DNA from: Eretmocerus hayati | Lineage: Eukaryota > Arthropoda > Insecta > Hymenoptera > Aphelinidae | Assembly: GCA_029851415.1 (NCBI GenBank) | Contig: CM056743.1 | Coordinates: 119,380,305 to 119,444,304 of the forward strand | Length of the DNA stretch: 64,000 bases | Direction: 5' to 3' | Shown: piece after piece, positions 55,569 through 64,000 of the stretch | Numbering within the stretch: the first letter of the stretch is position 1 | Layout: every line of letters starts with the position of its first letter | Translations under genes and position numbers: made by a program | Notes under the pieces: generated by a model | What the model was told of the DNA's origin: nothing | Database searches by the model: none | What the model saw: only the letters and a program-made list of their open reading frames with translations

Positions 55569-57270
55569 GGCTCCCATCTAGACTGATGTGCACCAATCTG
55601 AGTGAAAGTACTCTCCAAAGTATCCCTAAGTACGTATAAGAAGTTGCGGGGAAGACCCTCGAGTCAGGAGCGAGCTGTAGGTTCTATTTACCGAGTCAAA
55701 AATAGACATTATTTTGGCTATTTGGCCGTAGGGGAGAGTGGGGCACGACGGACACCGAGGGTTGAATCGCCACCTCGATTATTCTGACTTGAAATGGATG
55801 AAAAAGATCCCAAAAAAATTTTTTCAGGTAGTTTTTAACCCCCTCCAATTGACCACTGCGAGAAAACCCCGATTTTTCATCACATGGCTGCAAAAATTCA
55901 CGTCAAATCGAGACTCCTAAAAACGTCGATTATATGACCATATTCAGTGGATGAAAAAATGCATTAGGAAGTCTCATTGGACTTAGGCATTGATTTGGAC
56001 TGAAAGTTGAGCTCTTTCCCTTCAATTTCATGTGCCTCAGAATATACTTCATCATGGTTAACATTTTGTTTATTGCGATTGTAAGTGAGATGTTGAGAGG
56101 GGCATGGCGGCCACCCGAGGGGGGCACGTTGGTCACATGAAAACGATCGTTCAGACCTAACCTTCCCCGGATTGTAACATGGCAAGTTCGGCTGCCCTGA
56201 TCACACCCTGATCAACCGCTTACATGGGCTCGTCCGACAAGAATTACTCTAGCGAGGACATTTTTTCCACCGAAATCAAGATTTTCGAGATGTAGGGTGC
56301 ACAAAGAGACTTTAGAATATCTAGAAAGTTAACTTAATCACACAAAGTTCTATTTTGAAACTGAAAGTGGTCTACCTCCGAAGACAAGCTCGGCAATAGT
56401 ATCACTTTTCACTCAATTCCCCTTAATTTAGAATAATAATATTGAATATTTGGACATTTACTCTCTCAAACGCCTTACTGCACTTCATTTTCGTGCAAAC
56501 TATCGGTAAAGTTGATCCTTGGCATTTAGTCGAACTCGTCGAATTCTCATGGCCAACGTGCCCCACCGGCGTGACCATCGTGCCCCGCGCGGGGCATGAC
56601 GGCCACTTTCAGCAAATCCCTAATTACTCGTATTATTCGTCTCCAAAAAATTTTTGGGACTCTCGTATCGTAATCTACAGGTTCTCAGCTTCATGTTCAC
56701 GCTTTTTGAACTTATCTTTAACACTTATTCTCGCAGTGACGTGCGTTGGAAAAAAAAGTGGCCGTCGTACCCCACTCTCCCCTACGCAACCGAAAGCATT
56801 ATTTTACTTGTTCTGGCTTACAAATGAAATAATGGGCTGAAACGAGGATCCAAACATACTCTTCCGACGTGAAATGACCATCTGGACACAAATCTGAGGT
56901 CAGTCCAGCTGTAGAACGTTGTCTTATGCCCCAACGGTTTCCGAACTGGTCAACAGAGTCCAAATTCTTTTGGAACAGAGAGATGATTCTCTAAGGGAAA
57001 ACTGATTGTAAAATAGTGTTCAGTAGGCCATTTTGAGTCGGAAGAGTATGTTTGGATCCTCATTCTAGCCCATCATTTCATTTGTAAGCCAGAGCAAGTA
57101 AAACATGCTCTCGGTTGCGTACGGCCGAAGAGCCAAAATAATGCCTATTTTTGACTCGGTACAGCTCGCTCCTGACTCGAGGCTCTTCCCCGCAACTTCT
57201 TATACGTACTTAGGGGTACTTTGGAGAAAACTTTCACTCAGATTGGTGCACATCAGTCCAGATGGGAGCA
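55569..57270. mobile_element. Foldback element in the left arm (about 1.7 kb with insert)
   Basis: GGCTCCCATCTAGACTGATG at the left is mirrored at 57251-57270. The arms of about 165 bp share for example CTCGAGTCAGGAGCGAGCTG. The other arm of the giant repeat reads through this point uninterrupted (GGTCACATATAGGCCTGC), so the insertion is certain. The target duplication is unclear in an AT-repeat. The core is occupied by the TA-flanked element 55741-56782. Confidence 0.85.
55741..56782. mobile_element. TA-flanked element with GGGGAGAGTGGGGCACGACG ends
   Basis: Its terminal repeat GGGGAGAGTGGGG is mirrored by CCCCACTCTCCCC at 56770-56782, flanked by TA on both sides. The opposite arm of the foldback shows the empty site GGCCG-TA-CGCAACCGAG. 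Words of the form GGGGCAYG…GGYCAC recur in both orientations near both ends (55752, 56099, 56128, 56565, 56592), giving GC-rich clusters in an AT-rich core. No transposase was recognised. The TA duplication suggests a Tc1/mariner-like mechanism but the termini are not typical of any group I can name. Confidence 0.8.
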
Positions 57271-57455
57271 TGCATATATATTAGGCCTGCAACCAACCCT
57301 CGAAAAACGCTCTAGGAATCGAAAAACCGGCAAGATTCAGGTAACCGGTTGAAACCTTTTGCGATCGATTCTATACTCCTAGGTGGACCTCCAGTAGATT
57401 TTGACAACATTTTGACCTTGCAGAACATATTTATTATTGACAAAAATGCCTTTTT

Positions 57456-59124
57456 GCTTTCTCTAAAGAGAAAGCTTTGTTTTCGACACAGCAAATTTTT
57501 GATCAATTTTTCCATTCAACTCAATATTTTCTTCAACATAATTCATCTTATCAAAAAAATGCTTTAACCATCTTATTCCTCTCGCCAAAATCTAACGATT
57601 GTAAGTAACACTTTTCCCCTTAAAATCCTCAAAAACCCCCCAGTGACTCATCTCTCCGGCCCTTTGTCTGTGTATGTGCGTGTGTGTGTATGTGTGTTGT
57701 TTTTTTTGCGCCACGCTTTCTCTTCTACACTCCACTTTATCGATTTTTGCTTTTCTACAAGTTGTAGAGAATCACTCAGAGATGAGACCAGTGATTTGTC
57801 TGGTCTCCTCTCCAAATCGAATCTGATTTAAACGTTTTTTGAGGTAAAATCGCTGAAATTGTATACTTTCATACTAAAATATCTCTTTCTAACTTCACCT
57901 TACCCCAATTTTGATTACCTAGGCTATGGTTTTTTTGGCTCAATCTATCTTTTGGTTAATACCGAAATTCCATTCAAACTACATCAACGTAAATTTTTAT
58001 AAAAAAACCAAAATTTCCAACAAAAACAGCAATTTGAGCATGTTTAGACCTATTCTATCGAAATTCTGTTTTAACCAAATTACACGTTTTGCTAAAAAAA
58101 CCTCACTTTAGGTAGCCCAAATCCCGATAACTATTTTCCTCAAAAAAATAACTCAAAATATACAAAAATATTTTCTTCAATATTCATACTTTCCTCATAT
58201 CTCTCCTCTAAATTACTTTATTCAAATTTTACTCAACTAAGTTGATATTTTTTCATCGGTCTAAATCGATTGGTTGATACCGAATTTCCTCAAAATCCGT
58301 TTTAATACATTCAAAATCCGATTTATTCCCGAAAAATCCAAATTTTTTCAAAATACTCCATTTTTATAATCCTTACACCAACTATATTAAAATTTGCCCT
58401 CAACCATACTTCATATATTCCATGGAAAACCCTAGTTTAGGTCATCTGAATTCCCCTAAGAGGCAATCTCCTTATAATAACTCAAAATATGAGAAGGAAA
58501 TCGCATCTAAAATTCATTTTCCGCTATTACCCACCCCCTAAACTAATATATACAAATTTTACTCAACTAAGTTTATACTTTTTCATCGTTCTAAATCGAT
58601 TAGTTGATACCGAATTTTTCAAAATCTTTTTAAATACATTCAAAATCCAATTTATTCCCGAAAAATCCAAATTTTTTTAAAAAAACTCCATTTTTATGAT
58701 CTTTTCACCAACTATATCAAAATTTTCCCTCAACCAGACTACATATCTTCCATGAAAAACCCCAGTTTAGGTCATCTTAATTCCCCTAAAAGTGAATCTC
58801 GTAATAATAACCCAAAATATTAGAAGAAAATTGCAGCTAAAATTCATTTAATCCTCATATCTCCCTCTACAACTAATCTATCCACTTAATGAATTAGAGA
58901 GATACTTTTCCCTCATTCTACATCGATTGGTTGGATCCAATCATTGGATTGTGAGTGTGATATGAAATGCAATTAAATTAGATTAAAAAATAAAACTATT
59001 CTGTAGGAATCCCAATCATCATTTTGGAATTTGATCAGTTTTGCAAATTTCTCATTAGTTTCAGTGAACCTCTCAAACTATTTGGCTAAGAGAAAGCATT
59101 CTGCTAATCTCATTTAGCAGCGTA
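57456..59124. mobile_element. AT-rich insertion in the left arm (about 1.67 kb)
   Basis: The right arm of the giant repeat is continuous at this point (ATGCCTCTTTTTCGGTTTCT), so this block is an insertion. Its ends show GCTTTCTCT at the left and AGAGAAAGC close to the right end. A 7-bp hairpin CTGCTAA…TTAGCAG lies at 59101-59120, just inside the right border. Most of it is a degenerate tandem array (57900-58950). The class is uncertain. Confidence 0.6.
57900..58950. repeat. Satellite-like tandem array, about 330-bp unit
   Basis: ACTCAACTAAGTT begins at 58231 and again at 58561, exactly 330 bp apart. Each is followed in the same order by TCTAAATCGATT, GTTGATACCGAATTT, TTATTCCCGAAAAATCCAAA, CACCAACTATAT, CCCTCAACCA and CAGTTTAGGTCATCT-like words. 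A more diverged unit precedes (from about 57910) and a partial one follows (from about 58870), so there are about 3.3 units. Confidence 0.8.
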
Positions 59125-61974
59125 TTTCGGATTCTGAGGAGTTCAAGATTTTCATCTTAAACTTGTCGATTCTTCGCGAGTTTTGCATTTTGAGACTCCA
59201 ACTTTCGAGGATATCTTCTTTCATGTATTTTGAAGGATATGGCGTTGGTCCGGGGTCGCCAAAAATTTTTTCAACAAAATGGCGACTTTTTACAAATAAT
59301 CTCTCCCGGAAATGAAACTTTTTTTCAATTGCGAAAAGTGTGTTACAAATTTTCGAATTTTATAATCCTCGTGCACGGATATCAAAGAGCGCTACTTAAC
59401 GAAGTTTTTGGTGGAGTTACAGATCTCGTAAGTTTAATTGCTGAGCAACAATGGTAATTTGTTTATAAACCGTGGCCACGGCGCGCGAGGCTTGTTGTCG
59501 GGACGTTGGCTAGCTCTGAGTAGGTAAGTCGTGTTTGGGAAGGTTTCAAAGTGCATATTCATGTATTTTGAGACGTTGGATCGATTGCACGAGATCATTT
59601 GCCCGAAAACGCCGGGATTTCATTGTTGTTAACAATTTTCAGTGCAAAATTATCGTTTTTTGCCAAAATCTCAAGAAATATGCATTTTTGTGAGGAAATG
59701 CTAGAGATCTAAGTTGTAGAGCATAAAATTCTCTAACGGAAAAGTAGCCATGAATTTTTCGGAAAAATCCAACCCAAGCCGGAAAATTCGTGAAAAGCGT
59801 CCCCCGCGGTTGATACGGGCTTCAGGTGCGACCGATGCACCGCTGATGAATTCACTTGGAGATTTAAGGCTATGCGAGCTGGTAAATCTTACCTTGAATG
59901 GAATTTCCTTCTATATGGGAAAATTCCCAGATCTCTACATTCAATAGCCGAGCGACAATTTCAAATTGCTTTTCGCGGATTTACAGCCGCCTCGGACCGC
60001 GCGTAAGTCTTCGTTCATCTCTCTGCGTGGTCTTTTCTCAATTGAGTATATTTGTGAATTGTTATTTGTTCCTTTGAGGTGTGAATGGCCAAATGAACGA
60101 TTGGTATCTCGAAGAACAGAATGAATTGTCCTTTGATAACTATCCATAGCAGATTTCCGTTTCTTGGCGTGTAGATACAAATCGTCATCACCTCCTTTGT
60201 TCGGATCTACTGCTCAGTGACGAACCTCTGTATTAATTGCTTGAAGCATGATACCATCAAAAGTTTTGGCTTTTCAAGCAAATTTGTATCTTGTCAAATA
60301 TCCTTGATGTTTCATAAATGCAATACAGACTCAATTGAGAGAAACTCACACAGAGAGATGTACCAAGGCTCGTGCGTGGTCCGATGCCGCTGTATATCCG
60401 CGGAAAGCAATTTGGGATTGTCGCTCGGCTATTGAAAGTATAGATCTGGAAATTTTCCCATATAGAAAAAAATTCCATTCAAGGTAATATATACCAGCTT
60501 GCCTAGCCTTAAATCTCCAAGTGAATTCATCAACGGTGCATCGCTCGGTCCTGAAGCTCGTATCAACCGCGGGGGACGTTTTTCACGAAATTTTCGGCTT
60601 AAGTTAGATTTTTCCGAAAAACCCATACATACTTTCTCTTTAGAGAATTTTATACTCTACAATTTTGTTCTCTAGCATTTCCTCACGAAAATGCATATTT
60701 CTTGAGATTTTGGCAGAAAACGATAATTTTGCACTAAAAATTGTTAATAACAATGAAACCCCGGTGTTTTTGGGCAAATGACCCCGGGCAATCGATCCAG
60801 CGTCTCAAAATACATAAAGACGCACTTTGAAACCTTCCCAAACATGACTTGCCTACTCAGAGCTAGCCAGCGTCCCGACAACAAGCCTCGCGCGTGGCCA
60901 CGGTTTATAAACAAATTACCATTGTTGCTCGGCTATTAAACTTAGAGGTCTGTAACTCCACCAAAAACTTTTTCAAGTAGTGCTCTTTGATATCCGTGCA
61001 CGAGGATTATAAAATTTTTAACACACTTTTTGCAATTGAAAAAAAAATCTCATTTCCGGGAGAGATTATTTGTAAAAAACCGCCATTTTCTTGAAAAATT
61101 TTCTGGCGATCCCGGACCAACGCCATATCCTTCAGAATACATGAAAGAAGATATCCTCGGGAGTTGGAGTCTCAAAATGCAAAACTCGCGGAGAATCGAT
61201 AAGTTTAAGATGAAAATCTTGAACTCCTCAGAAACCGAAAAAGAGGCATTTTTGTCAATAATTAATATGTTCTGGATGGTCAAAATGTTGTCAAAATCTA
61301 CTGGAGGTCCACCTAGGAGTATAGAATCGATCGCAAAAGGTTTCAACCGGTTACCTGAATCTTGCCGATTAGATGCCAAAAATCGGGGTAGGTTGCAGGC
61401 CTATATGTGACCGTGGGCAAAGATGCCGGTTTTGCTGAAACGACGAAATGCGGCATTTCGTTACGTTCGGCAAAAGAAGATTAAAAAAATAACCTCCGCC
61501 AAATTTTTTCGTCTGAAAGTAGATATCTCAAAGAACATTTTCGCACAAGTTTGGTGGAGAAAAATTGAGATATATTTTTGGAATTGAGACTTGAATTTTC
61601 GACTTTTTCGAAAATAGCTCAACTTGTACCGACTATAGCTCCAACAAAGAAAAATGATAATTCACTTTTACAAGTAGGCAAATTGTAGGTCTTTCCAAGA
61701 CATTTAAAATGACCACTGGTAGAATTCAGTTATCTCCTCTCTAGTTGGATCTAGGTCGCCCACAAGATGACGCAGAAATTGCTAAAATTTGCTCTGAATA
61801 AATAGCTTGCAGAAGTCGCCAGACTGACTTATTCGTCTGGGACAATTTTTTTCTGAAAAGTATCAGTCTTAACAAATAAAATGCGCCCAAGTACGTTGAA
61901 AAATGTTGGCTTCTGGCCTACAAGGGGGGCCGAAAAACTCTGGAAATTTTTTTTCGTACTTTCGAAACATAGTA

Positions 61975-62861
61975 CAGTAGAACCTGTCTAATTCGGGCAC
62001 CTCCGGTTCCAGTCTGACCCGCCCATAATAGACAGGTGCCCGAATTATAGAGTCTGATGCAAAATTATAGAAAGTAAAAATTTTGAAAGAACTCATTTCA
62101 AACCATACAATCTTGGAATAAATGAAATACATCGATGAGAACTCGGAACTCTCAAGATGTGGAATGTCAAGATTCATAGTTATTCAGATTCGGGATTCCG
62201 AAATTTGGTATGATGGTGATTCGGGAATTCAAGATTCGGAACATACTCAGATCGAGGGTCTGCAGACTTAAAACTTTGAATTTGGAAATCTCAAAGGTCG
62301 AGGGATCTCTAGGAAAGGCTCAAAGATACTCTCCGTCGAAGTAAGCATCCAATACTCTAGCATTCAAGGTCAGTGACTTAATAGCTGTGAATGATTAGAA
62401 ATTAGCAGTTGTGAATTTTAGAGTATCAAACAACCCAGATGTCAAAATTACACCTTCAATTGAGTCATTATAGTTTTTCGTTGAATATTCAAATATGTAG
62501 TTTAGTAATTAATAATCTTCTTAATTCGTCAAACTGACGCAGAACTTAGACGATGAATGATTTTTGCTTTTCTCAATATGGATACATCTCTTTCAAGCTC
62601 GTTCTGAACTTAGCATAAGTTTTCGACATGCATACCTGGTTCATTTTGACAACTGGAGTGTGTGCCCTGAATTCACAGGTTCCTTCAACATGTGACATCA
62701 TATGTTTGAAATCTCTAAAACCGCCCATATTAGGCAGGTGCCCAAATTATAGAGGAAGAATAACGTTTGAGCTTATGGAATGAAATTCGGTTCCAAGAGA
62801 AAGCGCCCGTAATCGGGAGGTGCCCGGATTTTAGAGGTGCTCATAGGGACAGGTTTTACTG
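61975..62861. mobile_element. pogo/Tigger-like MITE, 887 bp, TA duplication
   Basis: The ends read CAGTAGAACCTGTC and GACAGGTTTTACTG, flanked by TA (61973-61974 and 62862-62863). The left arm of the giant repeat shows the empty site (CGAAACATAGTACTAACAG on the complementary strand). CAGT-starting repeats with TA target sites are typical of the pogo/Tigger branch of Tc1/mariner. Subterminal words GGTGCCCGAATTATAGAG, GGTGCCCAAATTATAGAG and GGTGCCCGGATTTTAGAG form a repeated motif. No transposase ORF. Confidence 0.85.
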
Positions 62862-62974
62862 TACTAACAGATAAAAATTTTTGCGAATTTTCCTTAGACC
62901 CCCTGGTGACGGTTTTGTCCAGCTTGCTCCAGAATGACTCATATACAGTACATTCAGTATTTTTTTGAGGCTAT

Positions 62975-63315
62975 GCGCGAGGTTTACCGGATTTTGAAGT
63001 AGACCCAATCGAAAGCTGAGGAAATTTCCTTCAAAATGACCTCTTGCAGAAGTCAATTTCATGTTCCCAGTCAATAACTACGGCAGATTGGTCGAAGAAG
63101 AACGATGGCCAGAGCGAGATGATCTATCTATCGTGAACTAAAGCCTTGATACTTCTCTTGCATCCATGCTGTCAGTGGTGTTAATAATCTTGATGTCTAA
63201 AGAAACGTGTACCATCAGTTTCAGTCGATCAAATGGAGTTCTGCAACAGGTCATTTTGAAGGAAATTTCCTCAGCTTTCGATTGGGTCTACTTCAAAATC
63301 CGGTAAACCTCGCGC
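62975..63315. repeat. Inverted repeat, 77-bp arms, 186-bp spacer
   Basis: GCGCGAGGTTTACCGGATTT at 62975 and its complement ending at 63315 enclose arms that also share CAATCGAAAGCTGAGGAAAT. The arms are nearly perfect. Probably another MITE; no target duplication is clear. Confidence 0.8.
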
Positions 63316-64000
63316 ATGCGCAGAAATCTTGGTTTTCCGATTGGTCGGAGAATGAAAAATTGGAAAATTGACCGAAAAACGCATAAAACCGTGAAAAAAC
63401 AACTTCGGCTCCATCGCAAAGACCGTGTAATTTTGCGTAAGAAATCATATTTTTGAAGAATTACAAAAGATTGATTTTTGAGATAATCATGTTAGCCTGA
63501 TTTTTCTGGATATTGCCTGATCAGGGCCTGAAAAGGCTGAAGAAAAATTCCAAGGTCTTTTTTGATAGGTTTTCTCAAGATTTTTCGAATGGCGCAATCC
63601 GCGTTGCATTATTTTGAGCCAAACTCGAGATATATCTAATTTTGTAAAAAAAGATAATGATTTTGATGCTCTGGTGGAATCGGAAAGCGAAACAGAAATA
63701 GCTCCGCAGGCGACTACAGAATCGAATCAAAACTACGAGAAACGTATTCGAGACATCACTATTTTTCATGTGTCGTTTTTAAATGGAATCCATCATGGTC
63801 AATTTACCCTCAATATGAGATATATTCATGGGTACTTCTAAAAAGTATGTTATGATAATGAGCTCTGAAATCACTAATGATGTAGAAATTCCAAAAATGT
63901 ACATAATCCTATACGATTGTAGCGTTACGACCGTAGTACGACAGTAGAGGTACGATATCGTAGAGATTCATGATACGTTATCAATATTTTGGAGTCGATT
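63316..64000. other. No supportable gene; TACG-rich end
   Basis: A 75-codon ORF at 63614-63841 has an acidic stretch (DALVESESETE) but no known domain, and I do not call it. The last 90 bp are rich in TACG/CGTA words like those at 54187-54262. Confidence 0.3.

Larger units (their letters stand above)
54843..62946. mobile_element. Giant inverted repeat (8.1 kb) with nested insertions
   Basis: The left arm (54843-60046) and right arm (60330-62946) are the same sequence inverted around a 280-bp spacer. Examples are TATATGAGTCATTCTGGAGC at the outer end and CTCAATTGAG at the inner ends. Without insertions each arm is about 1.7-1.8 kb. Later insertions explain the rest: 55569-57270 and 57456-59124 in the left arm, and 61975-62861 in the right. 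No transposase was recognised. It could be a large foldback transposon or an inverted duplication of a repetitive element. Confidence 0.85.

Noticed and set aside
56442..56840. 132-codon ORF within the TA-flanked element
   Set aside because: It runs across the element's terminal repeat into the flanking foldback and shows no transposase motif.
63614..63841. 75-codon acidic ORF at the window end
   Set aside because: Short, no domain, no start context; left as uncalled.
54187..64000. TACG-rich patches at 54187-54262 and 63910-63990 as ends of one huge element
   Set aside because: Similarity is mostly shared short words; I could not align them convincingly as inverted termini.

Overview
Nuclear DNA of an animal, most likely an insect. 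The evidence is eukaryotic splice donors in two related ankyrin-repeat genes, an APE-type non-LTR retrotransposon carrying RNase H, two families of Penelope-like elements (PLEs), and many short inverted-repeat DNA elements in an AT-rich background. A parasitoid wasp or another hymenopteran would fit, but nothing in the window fixes the species. No ribosomal RNA, confident tRNA, CRISPR array or bacterial-type gene was seen.

Layout. (1) 1-1573: degenerate tandem repeats, a hairpin insertion and a small inverted-repeat element. (2) 1574-8958: one minus-strand ankyrin gene, now a pseudogene, cut in two by a 6.3 kb I/Jockey-type retrotransposon (2058-8394) with a 12-bp target duplication. That retrotransposon is itself interrupted by a 919-bp inverted-repeat element (3202-4120) flanked by AATT. 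(3) 9331-15662: two PLE copies head to head, bounded by a 13-bp target duplication. Each is interrupted by a large palindromic element of one family (10276-12411 and 14227-15257) with 3-bp target duplications; each PLE copy supplies the empty site for the insertion in the other. (4) 15663-19551: small inverted-repeat elements and unexplained DNA. (5) 19552-36995: a 17.4 kb cluster of a second PLE family. It has three near-identical head-to-tail copies of about 5.25 kb, two with intact 890-residue reverse transcriptase/GIY-YIG proteins, followed by a 2.4 kb inverted arm. The whole is bounded by a 14-bp target duplication and lies inside an older MITE of about 253 bp. (6) 37000-52300: mostly unassigned DNA with foldback elements, including a 0.96 kb element flanked by TTAA. 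(7) 52335-53081: the first exon of an apparently intact ankyrin gene, paralogous to the broken one, with the same splice position and phase. (8) 54843-62946: an 8.1 kb inverted repeat whose arms carry at least four later insertions, including a pogo/Tigger-like MITE with a TA duplication and a separate TA-flanked element.

How it fits together. The window is a strongly nested transposon landscape. Because many elements sit in duplicated or inverted copies, the undamaged copy often shows the pre-insertion sequence, so target duplications and the order of events can be read directly. Both PLE families carry hammerhead-ribozyme core motifs in their terminal regions. The only host protein-coding content I can support is the ankyrin pair; everything else recognisable is mobile DNA.
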